Source: Lachnospiraceae bacterium
Lineage (GTDB): Bacteria; Bacillota; Clostridia; Lachnospirales; Lachnospiraceae
Assembly (NCBI GenBank): GCA_009911505.1
Contig: QXXL01000040.1
Coordinates: forward strand, 31,621-95,620
Reading direction: 5' to 3'
Length of the DNA: 64,000 nt
The number at the start of each line of letters is the position of its first letter. The stretch's first letter is position 1. This document shows positions 17,050 through 26,316 of this stretch, one piece after another. The notes under the pieces were generated by a model that was not told the origin of the DNA, made no database searches, and was given only the letters and a program-made list of their open reading frames with translations. The position numbers and the translations under genes are program-made.

Positions 17050-18762
17050 CTATCTGTCCTTTGTATAAGCCTTTATGCATAGATTGCATGAGAACGTATC
17101 TTCAACATGATCCCACCGTTTTCCATCTGCACTGATATATCCTTCCCCGTCCGTCAAATCCACATCCTTCGTGGGCTCGTCCGCTGCATATTCAATTGCC
17201 ATCGGATGCACCGCCTCTGGCGTACTAAGCTTAAGCACAACCGCATACCGCTCCCCAGGTTCCAGCAATAGCCCTTTACCCTTGGATTTAGCAGGCACTG
17301 TATAAAACCCAATATTTTCCACACAGCCCTCCGCAATCAGCTTTCCTTCACCCAGGGAATGCGTATCCTTAAAATCCCGAACCAGATATATACTATACTT
17401 CGTATTTTTTCCGGCTGCATAAAACCCAACTGCAGACAGTTCTTCCTCTTCCTTTGCGGTATATACATTTGCACCAAAAACAGTTTCCTGGTTAAAACCA
17501 ATCTGCCCGACCCAGCCGCACAAATCAGACTGGTAAATATGGTCATAATTATCCGTATCTTCTATTTTGGTATAAACGACATTATGGCTCCCGATAGTAG
17601 TATCGTAATAGGAAACATAAAATACCCCGCCTTCCCCAAAATCATCCCCCCAGCTGTTCTGGCAAATAAAAGCCCCGTTCCCTTCTACATTGACAGGGAA
17701 ATTCTCCTTCGGGTAATTGTCGTCCCAGCCTATAATAAGCACCTCATGGTTGGGGCGCTCAGTGCCAATATAGCAGTACGCGTTCTCTTTGGCATTGTAA
17801 AAGCCAGATCCTTTTGCCCCGCTGCCCATCGAACTGTAAAGGGCAGTCTGCACGCCTCCATACCGGAACACCGCTTCTTTTATCTTCTCGTAATCCTTTC
17901 CTTCCATCATCTGCACTTCCTGCACATGCTTTACTGGCAAAAGCCCCAGTTTTGCCTTTCCGTCAAATGGGTCGTCCTTTTCAAACACCGGCCCCTGCCA
18001 GGCAAGCAGATATGCCAGCGCCATCATATATTCGCCCCCTTCGCTCACATCCACAGAAAATGAATTGCCAAACGTCATATGATCTGGTGAAAATTGCAGG
18101 GATTCTTCCGGCAAAAGGGTCGATTCCATAGCGCTAAGCGAAGCAAATGCCCAGCACATCCCTGTATCCTCCTGGTTTTTGACCTCGCCGGAACGTTTTT
18201 TTTCACGCAAATCATACCTCGCCGGGAATACGGAAGCAAGCTTGGAAACATCCCCGGCAGACGCCTGGTTTTTGTGCATATTCCACTCGAAGCTGTAGCC
18301 GATTTCCTTTGCTACTTCCGGAAGGCTGACATAATAATGCCCTTTTTTCTTTACCATGGGAGATACCATCTGATGCTGTTTTCCATTTACCGTCATAGCC
18401 GGATCTCCAAGCGCCAGCCAGACGGTATCGTTTCGCTTTTCTACTAAAAGCTTGTTTTCCCCATATAAATGTGCGCTGCACTTTAACGCTTCCGAAAGGA
18501 TTTTTGCCGAAACCATAATATTTAAATTGTTATCCATAAAAATAGGTGTCTCAAGGCTATTATATTCCCTGCTGTCAATGACGACTGTAATCTTTTTTTC
18601 ATTTACGCTTGCGGCAATCAGTGGGTTCCAATCCTCCAAAGAAAGGTTTGCCCCAGGAAATGCCGCAGCCTGCCCGTAATCCCCTTCTAAAATGCCCAGC
18701 CTAAGTATGCATACAAAAAGCAGCGCTGCCCCAAAAATCAGATAACGTTTGATATGGTACAT
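17050..18762 (-). CDS. Secreted papain-family (C1) protease with copper-amine-oxidase-like N-domain
   Basis: The protein has 570 residues and an N-terminal hydrophobic segment YLIFGAALLFVCILRLGIL. Residues about 60-160 resemble the copper amine oxidase N-terminal-like domain (VDSREYNSLETPIFMDNNL and the following KILSEALK), a wall-associated module in Firmicutes. The C1 domain starts at FPARYDLREKKRSG; NQEDTGMCWAFASLSAMEST carries the catalytic Cys, NHEVLIIGWDDNY the His and ICQNSWGDDFGEGG the Asn. A C-terminal lectin-like domain follows (SAVGFYAAGKNTKYSIYL to AVHPMAIEYA). ATG 18762 follows GAGGAAAAGAT. The function is likely surface proteolysis; no target is known. Confidence 0.88.
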   Translation of the reverse strand: MYHIKRYLIFGAALLFVCILRLGILEGDYGQAAAFPGANLSLEDWNPLIAASVNEKKITVVIDSREYNSLETPIFMDNNLNIMVSAKILSEALKCSAHLYGENKLLVEKRNDTVWLALGDPAMTVNGKQHQMVSPMVKKKGHYYVSLPEVAKEIGYSFEWNMHKNQASAGDVSKLASVFPARYDLREKKRSGEVKNQEDTGMCWAFASLSAMESTLLPEESLQFSPDHMTFGNSFSVDVSEGGEYMMALAYLLAWQGPVFEKDDPFDGKAKLGLLPVKHVQEVQMMEGKDYEKIKEAVFRYGGVQTALYSSMGSGAKGSGFYNAKENAYCYIGTERPNHEVLIIGWDDNYPKENFPVNVEGNGAFICQNSWGDDFGEGGVFYVSYYDTTIGSHNVVYTKIEDTDNYDHIYQSDLCGWVGQIGFNQETVFGANVYTAKEEEELSAVGFYAAGKNTKYSIYLVRDFKDTHSLGEGKLIAEGCVENIGFYTVPAKSKGKGLLLEPGERYAVVLKLSTPEAVHPMAIEYAADEPTKDVDLTDGEGYISADGKRWDHVEDTFSCNLCIKAYTKDR

Positions 18763-18772
18763 ATCTTTTCCT

Positions 18773-19924
18773 CTATTTCCTATTCCTCTTTGGTGGTTTG
18801 GGCCCTAAAAACTGGTAAAAATAAGTTTTTAACATCCCGTTATAGATTTTTCTGTTTTTATCCGCCTTACGCCCAATATACCGCTGTGTATCTTCGTATC
18901 CGCTAATTAAATACATCGACCAGGAATCAAGCCCCTCATATGCCTTTCCAATCTGCGAATAAAGCGCGGGCAGCTTTTCTTTTTCCTCGAGCCGTTCCCC
19001 ATAAGGCGGGTTGGTAATAATAAAGCCATATTTCTTAGGATGGTGCAGTTCCTTTACATCTCTCTGCTGAAAATGGATCAGATGAAAAACCCCGGCGCGC
19101 TTCGCATTTTCCCTTGCCGCTTTTATAATGGCGCCGTCTGCATCATACCCTTGAATATCAACCTCAATACCTGTATCGACCAATTCCTTTGCTTCGGCAA
19201 AGCATTCCTCCCAAAGCCCCTTTGCAAACAGGTTGTCCCACGTCTCCGCCAGAAAATGGCGGTTCATACCGGGCGCGATATTTGCCGCAATCATTGCTGC
19301 TTCAATCGGAAATGTACCGCTGCCGCACAACGGATCCACCAAAATCCTGTCTGCCTTCCAAGGCGTCAAAAGAATCAGAGCTGCCGCCAGGGTCTCCGTA
19401 AGGGGGGCTTTGCTGCTTTGCTGCCGATACCCCCTTTTGTGAAGCGATTCGCCTGTCGTATCAAGTGTAACTGTTACCTCATCCTTGTATAAAAAGATGC
19501 GGACTGGATAAGAAGCCCCATCCTCCGCAAACCAGTCCAGGCCGTATTCCTGCTTCATACGCTCTACCATCGCTTTTTTGGCAACGGACTGGATATCGGA
19601 AGGGCTAAACAGCTTACTCTTAATCGATGATGCCTTTGTTACCCAAAATTTGCCGTCTGCCGGAATATAATCTTCCCATGGCAGGGATTTGATTCCGGTA
19701 AAGAGCTCTTCAAATGTCGTGGCATAAAACCTGCCGACCTTTAAGAGCACCCGTTCCGTAGTGCGCAAAAAAATATTAGCCCGGCAAATTGCTTCTGCGT
19801 CTCCTTCAAATGTGATCCTGCCGTCTTCTACCTGGGCAACCTCGTATCCCAGATCGTATATCTCTTTTTTTAATACGGTTTCCAGGCCAAAATGGCAGGG
19901 GGTTATAAGTTCTAATTTTTTCAT
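18773..19924 (-). CDS. THUMP-domain RNA guanine/adenine methyltransferase (RlmL/YpsC type)
   Basis: SAM-dependent methyltransferase acting on 23S rRNA in characterised relatives. The N-terminal ferredoxin-like and THUMP region (about 1-155) includes PCHFGLETVLKKEIYDLGY and SSIKSKLFSPSDIQSVAKKA. The Rossmann domain has DPLCGSGTFPIEAAMIAANI (SAM motif) and catalytic FIITNPPYGERL. I use ATG 19924, which has TGGAG 6 nt upstream, rather than the ATG 12 nt before it; this gives 383 residues. The exact methylated base cannot be told from sequence. Confidence 0.92.
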   Translation of the reverse strand: MKKLELITPCHFGLETVLKKEIYDLGYEVAQVEDGRITFEGDAEAICRANIFLRTTERVLLKVGRFYATTFEELFTGIKSLPWEDYIPADGKFWVTKASSIKSKLFSPSDIQSVAKKAMVERMKQEYGLDWFAEDGASYPVRIFLYKDEVTVTLDTTGESLHKRGYRQQSSKAPLTETLAAALILLTPWKADRILVDPLCGSGTFPIEAAMIAANIAPGMNRHFLAETWDNLFAKGLWEECFAEAKELVDTGIEVDIQGYDADGAIIKAARENAKRAGVFHLIHFQQRDVKELHHPKKYGFIITNPPYGERLEEKEKLPALYSQIGKAYEGLDSWSMYLISGYEDTQRYIGRKADKNRKIYNGMLKTYFYQFLGPKPPKRNRK

Positions 19925-20040
19925 ATGTGTCTCCATTCCAGAAATTGTTTGCTTCTACCATATTAGCCCGTAACATGTGGGGTGTCAATCTTTTTTGCAG
20001 GTGTGCCCCAATAAACGCCGCTTCCGCTGCATTTCAAGGC

Positions 20041-20358
20041 CTACTGCCCTCCCCTGACATAAGCCTCATACCCCCCAACCAAAGTATAAACAGCCCCTTT
20101 GCGCCCCCGAAGCCTTCTTGCCGCCAGCAAACTCAGATTCCCATGCCCGCAATAAAGCACAAGGCACAAATGACCCGGCAGCTCTTTGCCCCATTGCGCA
20201 ATCTGCTCATACGGCAGGTTCCTAGCATTTTTTATATGCCCCTCCCGGTAGCTCTTCGCATCGCGCAAATCTACCAAAATGGCATGTTCTTTTTGCATAA
20301 TCTCAAACATTTCGTCTGTATGTATCATTTTAAATCCATATACCTGTGCCTGTTCCAT
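20041..20358 (-). CDS. Single-domain rhodanese-like protein
   Basis: A 105-residue rhodanese fold. The HAILVDLRDAKSYREGHI segment is the CDC25-type entry, and the active-site loop is LYCGHGNLSLLAARRLRG with the catalytic Cys. The end VYTLVGGYEAYVRGG is typical. It probably carries persulfide sulfur in the cytosol. ATG 20358 follows GGGAGGGAATGC. Confidence 0.9.
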   Translation of the reverse strand: MEQAQVYGFKMIHTDEMFEIMQKEHAILVDLRDAKSYREGHIKNARNLPYEQIAQWGKELPGHLCLVLYCGHGNLSLLAARRLRGRKGAVYTLVGGYEAYVRGGQ

Positions 20359-20383
20359 TGGCGCATTCCCTCCCTATTCATAA

Positions 20384-20419
20384 AAAACGGATTACAAACT
20401 ATCGTTTGTAATCCGTTTT
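20384..20419. terminator. Intrinsic terminator with perfect 16-bp stem
   Basis: AAAACGGATTACAAAC and GTTTGTAATCCGTTTT flank a TATC loop, with A and T runs at both ends. It ends the small Asn/Ser-rich gene on the minus strand and separates it from the rhodanese gene. Confidence 0.88.
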
Positions 20420-20496
20420 CTACAAATAGTTTATGCAGTTTTCGCATATTTGCCACTTAAACTGTACTAAGCGGCGCTGCCCCTACAAAAATACGG

Positions 20497-20688
20497 CTAA
20501 CGGCCACAGTCTGACGCATTGTCAGAAGCGCTGTTGGAAGACTTGTTGGAACCTTTGTTGGTGCTTTTGTTAGAACCTGTGCTGTTTGAGCCCGTATTGT
20601 CGGACGTGCTGTTTTTACCTGCCGCATTCTGGCTGTAGCTCTTTAAGTTGTAGCTGTTAGAACTTTTGTTTTCACTGTTTTTTGCCAT
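20497..20688 (-). CDS. Small Asn/Ser-rich protein
   Basis: A 63-residue, low-complexity, very hydrophilic protein made mostly of Asn, Ser, Lys and Gly (TGSNSTGSNKSTNKGSNKSS). It ends in DCGR with a single Cys. A strong GGAGGTAAAGAAAG site precedes ATG 20688, and a perfect terminator follows, so it is very likely expressed. No family is recognised; similar composition occurs in some small spore proteins, but that is a guess. Confidence 0.65.
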   Translation of the reverse strand: MAKNSENKSSNSYNLKSYSQNAAGKNSTSDNTGSNSTGSNKSTNKGSNKSSNSASDNASDCGR

Positions 20689-20753
20689 CTTTCTTTACCT
20701 CCTAAGCAATTACTGCAACAATATTATCTGTTGCATTGAGGTAAATTATACAA

Positions 20754-21218
20754 CTATTTTTTATTTCCAAAAAATATCAGAAAAATAATATAGCAGATTG
20801 CGCCAATCAAAAAAACAGATGCCAGAAACGGCAAAACTATAATACCAATCCTAAAAATCAGCAGCAGGCATATGACAGATAGCATTACAGACAAAAGCTT
20901 ACTAAGCCCTGGCTGGATACGGGATAGCCTGCCTGTTTTACGCCATTCCCTGTTTTCACCGCCATCGACGTTAGAATAGCCCGTTTGGCTGCCTGCTTGC
21001 GCACCCATATCCACAGGGCTGCCATATATCTGTATCACTGTTTTTGCAATCAGCCTGGGGCTGCCAAGGGATTCTAATACTTCCCCTTCTGTCCGCCCTT
21101 TTCTGGATTCTTCTATAATATATGTTTCATAGTACGCTAACTGCTCATTGACCTGTGCCTGGCCAATTTGCCCCTGCAGCGCAATCCGCAGTTCGTTTAA
21201 AAACATGTCCCTTGTCAT
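20754..21218 (-). CDS. DUF1700/HAAS-type membrane protein
   Basis: The N-terminal about 70 residues form the helical HAAS-type domain (MTRDMFLNELRIALQGQIGQ then a YYETYIIEESRKGRTEGEVLE repeat and SLGSPRLIAKTVI). A linker and two C-terminal hydrophobic segments follow (LLSVMLSVICLLLIFRIGII and LPFLASVFLIGAICYIIFLI). The DUF1700 family is often paired with PadR regulators, but none is next to it. I use ATG 21218 because CGGAGG stands 6 nt before it; the upstream TTG lacks a site. This gives 154 residues. Confidence 0.85.
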   Translation of the reverse strand: MTRDMFLNELRIALQGQIGQAQVNEQLAYYETYIIEESRKGRTEGEVLESLGSPRLIAKTVIQIYGSPVDMGAQAGSQTGYSNVDGGENREWRKTGRLSRIQPGLSKLLSVMLSVICLLLIFRIGIIVLPFLASVFLIGAICYIIFLIFFGNKK

Positions 21219-21446
21219 AGCAGCCTCCGTATTTGCCAAATTTCTATGTGATACACATTATAACACAGTCTGGTGAATTTACAACACAGGCATAAATAAA
21301 TCTTCCTTTGGCATCCCGTCTGATCCACAGCAATACCCTGCCACGGATGGCAGGGCAAACCGTAAGCCTGATCCAAAAAAGAATTGCATAACCCTTTTAA
21401 TATCCCAAACTTTTTGCTATAATAGATCCCTAAAAGGAGGCTCATT

Positions 21447-24020
21447 ATGAATTACGGTAGAAGCAATACACGCAGACGTGAAAAAGAACTCACTGCCAAA
21501 AGCACGATGATCTGCAAAAAATTCAGCATCATTTTCATGAAAACCCTATTAGTATGCTTTTTTACAGTCATTGTCGTCGGCGGATGCACCGGTTTCGGTA
21601 TCGTAAAGGGCATAATTGATTCCGCACCGGAAATCAACTTAGACGATGCTACCCCTACCGGATTCCTCTCCACCGTGCTTGACAAAAACGGCAACCAGAT
21701 TGCCCGCCTGGTCGCAACCGGATCAAACCGTGTCTATGCTACGTTTGAGGAAATCCCCGTCCATCTGCAGCATGCATTTGTCGCCATTGAGGACGAACGG
21801 TTCTACGAGCACAACGGCATCGACCTAAGAGGCATTATCCGCGCTGGGTTTATCGGCATTACCAGCGGGCATTTTTCGGAAGGTGCCAGCACGATTACGC
21901 AGCAGCTTTTAAAAAACAATGTTTTTACCAGCTGGACCAGTGAATCGTCTTTAGCCGACAAGTTTAAGCGCAAGCTGCAGGAGCAGTACCTTGCCATACA
22001 GCTCGAGAAAAAAGTTTCCAAAGACTGGATCTTGGAAAACTATCTAAATACAATCAACCTGGGGCAAAATACACTTGGCGTACAGTCTGCATCCAGGCGT
22101 TATTTTAATAAGAATGTTTCGGATCTGTCCTTGTCCGAATGTGCTGTCATAGCCGCCATTACCCAAAACCCTTCCCGCTTTAACCCCATCACCAACCCGG
22201 ACAAAAATGCAGAGCGGCGGGAAAAGGTGCTTCGGAATATGAAAGACCACGGATTTATCTCACAGAAGGAATTTGAAGATGCTATGGCGGACGATGTTTA
22301 CAACCGGATCCAGGTGGTCAATACCGCCGTGGAGGAGTCTATTACTTCTTACTTTGTGGACGAGCTGACCGACCAGATTATCCAGGATTTTATTGACTTG
22401 AAAGGATACACGGAAACACAGGCTTATAAGGCGCTTTATAACGGAGGCCTTACAATTTATTCGACGCAGGATCCGGCCATCCAGGCCATCTGCGACGAAG
22501 AAGTGAATAATCAGGAGAACTACCCCGCAGCGCCAAAATATTCCTTCTCCTACCGTCTGACCATCGAAAAAAAGGACGGGACATTTGCCAATTTCAGCGA
22601 GCAGACCATGCTTTCTTATTACCAGTCCTCAAACAGTGATTACAGCTTAAATTTTGCTTCGTTGGAAGAAGCGCAGGCAGCAATTGACAAATACAAATCG
22701 GAGGTAATGGAGCCAGGGGACCGGATTGTAGAAGCTGGGGAAACCGTTACCTTTACTCTGCAGCCAGAAGCTGCCCTTACTGTCATGAACCAGGAAACCG
22801 GAGAAGTCGCTGCGATTGTCGGAGGCCGGGGCGATAAGACTGCCAGCAAAACCTTAAACCGCGCAACAGATACCACACGCCAGCCAGGCTCTACATTTAA
22901 AGTGCTTGCCGCTTATGCGCCTGCCCTTGACAGCGGCGGCCTTACCCTTGCTTCCGTACAAGACGACGCCCCCTATTCCTATGAAAACGGGACATCCCTG
23001 CGCAACTATGACAACTCATTCCGCGGCTTTACAACGCTCCGGGAAGCCATTACCCACTCCATCAACATTGTAACAGTCAAGACACTAACCGAAATCGGCA
23101 CAGACTTAGGCTTTAGCTACCTGCATGATTTCGGATTTACTACTATGGTGGACGACGACAACAACCAGGCGCTGGCGCTTGGCGGCATTACAAAAGGCGT
23201 CACCAACCTAGAGCTTACCGCTGCCTATGCTACGATTGCCAATAGCGGGACATACATTAAGCCCCGTTTTTATACCAAAATCTTAGATCATGACGGCAAC
23301 GTGCTAATTGATAATACACCACAGACCCACGGTGTATTAAAAGATTCTACCGCATGGCTTTTGACCAATGCCATGCAGGATGTTGTAAGCAAAGGTACTG
23401 GTACCGCCGTAAATTTCGGTGAAATGGCAATCGCAGGTAAAACCGGGACAACGACCAAAAACCGCGACGCCCTATTTGCCGGATTTACCCCTTATTATAC
23501 CTGTGTCGTCTGGGGCGGCTATGACGACAATACGCCGCAGGCTTCCGGTACGACCTCCTACCCCAAATCCATCTGGCGGGCAGTAATGTCACGTATCCAT
23601 GCGAATCTGGAATACAAAGATTTTATTATGCCAGAAAACATTACCACTGCCACCATATGTAGAAAATCTGGCAGGCTCGTCGCTGCAGGGCACTGTGATT
23701 CCGATCCCCGCGGAAGCATGGTAAAAACGGAATACTTTGCAGAGGGCAGCGTACCAACCGAATACTGCAACCGCCATGTCAGCGTCACCATCTGTACTGA
23801 ATCCGGTATGCTGGCCACAGACTTTTGCCCGGAACGCACGGGGGGCATTTATATTTCCGGCGGATCGCCCGGCTCCGCAGACGGCCCATATTTAATGTCA
23901 CAGTCGTCCGGCAACACCTGCCCGCTACACACCGCCCCACAGATCCCAGAAGTCCCGGCAGAACCAGAAGAGCAAAAAAAGGATATCTCAAACAAGAAAA
24001 ACATATCCCATTCCAACTAA
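21447..24020 (+). CDS. Class A penicillin-binding protein (PBP1A type)
   Basis: Bifunctional peptidoglycan polymerase and crosslinker. A basic cytosolic tail is followed by one membrane segment (MKTLLVCFFTVIVVGGCTGF, about 30-50). The GT51 glycosyltransferase holds EDERFYEHNGIDLRGIIRA, GASTITQQLLKN and KILENYLNTINLGQNTLGVQ-like blocks. The transpeptidase has RQPGSTFKVL (SxxK), HSINIVTVK (SxN) and GKTGTTTKN (KTG). The Cys-containing tail (VTICTESGMLATDFCPERTG) resembles PASTA-free clostridial PBPs. The length of 857 residues is normal. ATG 21447 follows AAAGGAGG; a TATAAT lies at 21418-21423 with a weak -35. Confidence 0.96.
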   Translation: MNYGRSNTRRREKELTAKSTMICKKFSIIFMKTLLVCFFTVIVVGGCTGFGIVKGIIDSAPEINLDDATPTGFLSTVLDKNGNQIARLVATGSNRVYATFEEIPVHLQHAFVAIEDERFYEHNGIDLRGIIRAGFIGITSGHFSEGASTITQQLLKNNVFTSWTSESSLADKFKRKLQEQYLAIQLEKKVSKDWILENYLNTINLGQNTLGVQSASRRYFNKNVSDLSLSECAVIAAITQNPSRFNPITNPDKNAERREKVLRNMKDHGFISQKEFEDAMADDVYNRIQVVNTAVEESITSYFVDELTDQIIQDFIDLKGYTETQAYKALYNGGLTIYSTQDPAIQAICDEEVNNQENYPAAPKYSFSYRLTIEKKDGTFANFSEQTMLSYYQSSNSDYSLNFASLEEAQAAIDKYKSEVMEPGDRIVEAGETVTFTLQPEAALTVMNQETGEVAAIVGGRGDKTASKTLNRATDTTRQPGSTFKVLAAYAPALDSGGLTLASVQDDAPYSYENGTSLRNYDNSFRGFTTLREAITHSINIVTVKTLTEIGTDLGFSYLHDFGFTTMVDDDNNQALALGGITKGVTNLELTAAYATIANSGTYIKPRFYTKILDHDGNVLIDNTPQTHGVLKDSTAWLLTNAMQDVVSKGTGTAVNFGEMAIAGKTGTTTKNRDALFAGFTPYYTCVVWGGYDDNTPQASGTTSYPKSIWRAVMSRIHANLEYKDFIMPENITTATICRKSGRLVAAGHCDSDPRGSMVKTEYFAEGSVPTEYCNRHVSVTICTESGMLATDFCPERTGGIYISGGSPGSADGPYLMSQSSGNTCPLHTAPQIPEVPAEPEEQKKDISNKKNISHSN

Positions 24021-24052
24021 AAAATGAGGCTGTCCAAACAGCCTCATTTTTC
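24021..24052. terminator. Bidirectional intrinsic terminator
   Basis: A 13-bp perfect stem (AAAATGAGGCTGT / ACAGCCTCATTTT) with a CCAA loop. It ends the plus-strand PBP gene, and its other arm includes the stop codon of the convergent nucleotidyltransferase gene. Confidence 0.9.
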
Positions 24053-25240
24053 TTTGCCAAATTCCCGCATAGCACGCAGCTCGTTCCAAATTTTTTTCTT
24101 GCCAAACAAACGGCGGAAAAAACGGTATACTAAAAAAAACGGAATCAGGACTTTATGCTTTGCAAAAAACGGCTCATAATTCTGGTACCACTCCATTGTT
24201 GGAAAAAGCCTTCTGTAGATAAAGTGCAGCTTAGCCATAAACCCGGCACGGCTGCCCCCCTTTTGTGATTCACTCATCCGGTTCTTTACATAATTCTTTG
24301 TCGTCCCATAAGTCCCCGAGCCTGCAAAATAGGAAAACATCGCTTCCTCCTCTTTAGTAAGCCCAGCTTCTTGCGGTAAGGCTGGTGATGAAAACAGCTT
24401 CTTTGCAAGAAGCCTGCTGCGTTCTTCAAAATCTGCAATCCCCATCCCGGCTGCTTCACGCCCGATATAGCCCCAGTCCATAGAGCCTCCCTTCGCTTCG
24501 GTAAATACATATGCATCCACCAAAGATCGCAGCCCAACTCCGCTATAGCTATAGTGCTTATAAGTATGGGCTGTCATATATAGGTAAAAATCCTCATCCG
24601 TAAAATGATACCGGTAGGATGCCCCTTCGTCTGCAAGCAGCCGTTCCTTTACGTTTTTATAATAATTGTACCATGCCCCGCCGCTAAACTGCCCAAAAAG
24701 CGACGTATGCATTTCAAAATTAAAAATAGGGGGTTTTAAAAATACATCATGGTTAGATTTACCGCAAACCTCCACATCATACCCCCTTCGCTCCATAATA
24801 TCTGCCAGCCACTTCTGGCCGCTTGGATCGTAGAGGATATCATTATCCGACATCTGACGCATCCCATATTTAGGGTATAGCGCCTGTAGGACACTGCCCT
24901 TTAACGGCATATGCCAAATACCCGCCTGTTCCATTTCTTCAAAAATCTGCTCCCGCTCTGCATCTAAGAGCATATTTTTGCGGATCGCCTTCGCCTTCGC
25001 ATCCTTAAAGGCTTTTACAACCGCAGGGTCTAAATCCAAAAACACGCCCGTCTGCTCAAGCGCCATACATGTAATTGCCGTCAGGCTGTGGAACTGGCAC
25101 ATCCGGTAAAGCCTTTTTAAATCCAACTGCCTGGCATACTGTTCATCTGGCTTCACACCATGTAGGGCACAAGCACACAAATAAACAATATCACACGCTA
25201 TCCCAAACGTAATATCATCCCTGTTCAAACTGCCGCTCAT
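24044..25240 (-). CDS. Nucleotidyltransferase-fold protein (NTP_transf_5 type)
   Basis: The protein has 398 residues. The core MPLKGSVLQALYPKYGMRQM followed by SDNDILYD matches the KG-plus-D-x-D pattern of NTP_transf_5 proteins, followed by NFEMHTSLFG. C-terminal helices and a basic end (RRLFGKKKIWNELRAM) complete it. The target of the predicted nucleotide transfer is unknown. The start ATG overlaps the pqqD-like stop by 4 nt. Together with PqqD and HprK-like genes it forms a cassette known from lasso peptide and other RiPP clusters, but here no precursor or B2/C synthetase is present. Confidence 0.85.
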   Translation of the reverse strand: MSGSLNRDDITFGIACDIVYLCACALHGVKPDEQYARQLDLKRLYRMCQFHSLTAITCMALEQTGVFLDLDPAVVKAFKDAKAKAIRKNMLLDAEREQIFEEMEQAGIWHMPLKGSVLQALYPKYGMRQMSDNDILYDPSGQKWLADIMERRGYDVEVCGKSNHDVFLKPPIFNFEMHTSLFGQFSGGAWYNYYKNVKERLLADEGASYRYHFTDEDFYLYMTAHTYKHYSYSGVGLRSLVDAYVFTEAKGGSMDWGYIGREAAGMGIADFEERSRLLAKKLFSSPALPQEAGLTKEEEAMFSYFAGSGTYGTTKNYVKNRMSESQKGGSRAGFMAKLHFIYRRLFPTMEWYQNYEPFFAKHKVLIPFFLVYRFFRRLFGKKKIWNELRAMREFGKEK

Positions 25241-25506
25241 CGGACTTCCCCTTCAAGTGCCCCAATAGAAACCAGCTGATCTACGATTTTTGCCACATCC
25301 TTCTCCATCACATCACGGGGCGCGTCATATTCCATTGCCATAGCATCCACAATTTGCCCTATTGTGGTATCCGACTTTAACTGGTTTACAATAAATGCTG
25401 CCGTGCTGTTACTACGCACCAGCCCAGAAAACGCCTTAGTATCCGAAGATACTAAAATCTGCTCCCCTTCACTCTCATGTGTGATAAATCCCTTTTTTAA
25501 CCTCAT
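25237..25506 (-). CDS. PqqD-family peptide-binding protein
   Basis: Eighty-nine residues with the PqqD/RRE fold pattern: an N-terminal beta part (FITHESEGEQILVSSDTKAF), a STAAFIVNQLKSDTTIGQIV helix-turn helix and a C-terminal DVAKIVDQLVSIGALEGE. In RiPP systems such proteins hold the leader peptide for the modifying enzyme. ATG 25506 follows TTGGAGGTTTGG. It sits between the HprK-like gene (16-nt gap) and the nucleotidyltransferase gene (4-nt overlap), so the three are probably one functional unit. Confidence 0.9.
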   Translation of the reverse strand: MRLKKGFITHESEGEQILVSSDTKAFSGLVRSNSTAAFIVNQLKSDTTIGQIVDAMAMEYDAPRDVMEKDVAKIVDQLVSIGALEGEVR

Positions 25507-25521
25507 GCCAAACCTCCAAAT

Positions 25522-26235
25522 TTATTGCATCCCTTCATATGCTATTTTTGCTGCTGACAGATCCATGTTACAGCCCATGCGGTACAGCTTCACATTTGCC
25601 GAAAGCCCGTCAATCAAACACATCACCTGCTTTAACTTAACCGGATCTGACGGGCGGATACTCTGCTGCATCAGCACCGGCCAAGCTTCCCTGGCCGCCA
25701 CCGGGGCAATATGGGTAGACTCGTCCCGTTCTAAAATACAAACCGCCTTTAACAAAACCGCGACATTGGTACTCAAACGGTGCTTTCCATTCCACGGCGT
25801 ACCATAAGCGACAGCACCATCCTTTGTCACCTTAAGCAACGGCTTATCATCATTAACCATCACTGCACGGCTGCCAAACAGCTCCCTCCATAATCGGGTA
25901 TGCGTACTTTTTCCTGTCCCGCTTTTAGCAGTAAACAAATACGCGCTCCCATCTACAGCAACAACCGACCCATGGAACAAAAGCGTATCGTACTCCAAAA
26001 GCCCCGCTGCAATTTTACGGTAAAGGGCAAGCGTCTCTAAATAGGCGTCCGAATAACAATTTACCGAATCTGCCTTCTGCCGTTCCAGGGCAATATCACC
26101 AGCCGTTATACAAACAGAAAATACCGGAGTCTCTTTTGTCAGATACTCCCTGCAAAACTGCCGGGTAGATCCATAAAGCGCAGCCACACCAATAGGTACG
26201 CCTGCCAGTTTTACTACAAATTTAATTTCTTCCAA
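25522..26235 (-). CDS. HPr-kinase-like (HprK/PEPCK fold) ATPase
   Basis: A kinase domain of the HPr kinase or PEP carboxykinase fold. The P-loop is FTAKSGTGKSTHTRLWREL, preceded by LLFHGSVVAVDG. The nucleotide and metal site VNDDKPLLKV and the GTPWNGKHRL segment are the signatures of HprK-like proteins in peptide clusters rather than of true HprK. I choose TTG 26235 as start because CAGGAGG is 8 nt before it; this gives 237 residues. The GTG at 26262 lacks a site. In the paeninodin lasso peptide cluster a relative phosphorylates the precursor C-terminus; the target here is unknown. Confidence 0.85.
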   Translation of the reverse strand: MEEIKFVVKLAGVPIGVAALYGSTRQFCREYLTKETPVFSVCITAGDIALERQKADSVNCYSDAYLETLALYRKIAAGLLEYDTLLFHGSVVAVDGSAYLFTAKSGTGKSTHTRLWRELFGSRAVMVNDDKPLLKVTKDGAVAYGTPWNGKHRLSTNVAVLLKAVCILERDESTHIAPVAAREAWPVLMQQSIRPSDPVKLKQVMCLIDGLSANVKLYRMGCNMDLSAAKIAYEGMQ

Positions 26236-26316
26236 TAGCCCATCCTCCTGCCAGCCCTCCACATTTCAAGCAAGCTCTAATGTAGCATATCTTCCCCAAA
26301 AATGCAATGGACAACT

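Noticed and set aside
17359..18063. A 234-codon plus-strand frame opposite the papain-like protease
   Set aside because: It is wholly inside the protease coding region, on the other strand, with no recognisable protein features.
21296..21380. Palindromic-looking stretch CCCTGCCACGGATGGCAGGG before the PBP gene as a riboswitch
   Set aside because: Only one short hairpin is visible and no conserved aptamer core is recognisable.
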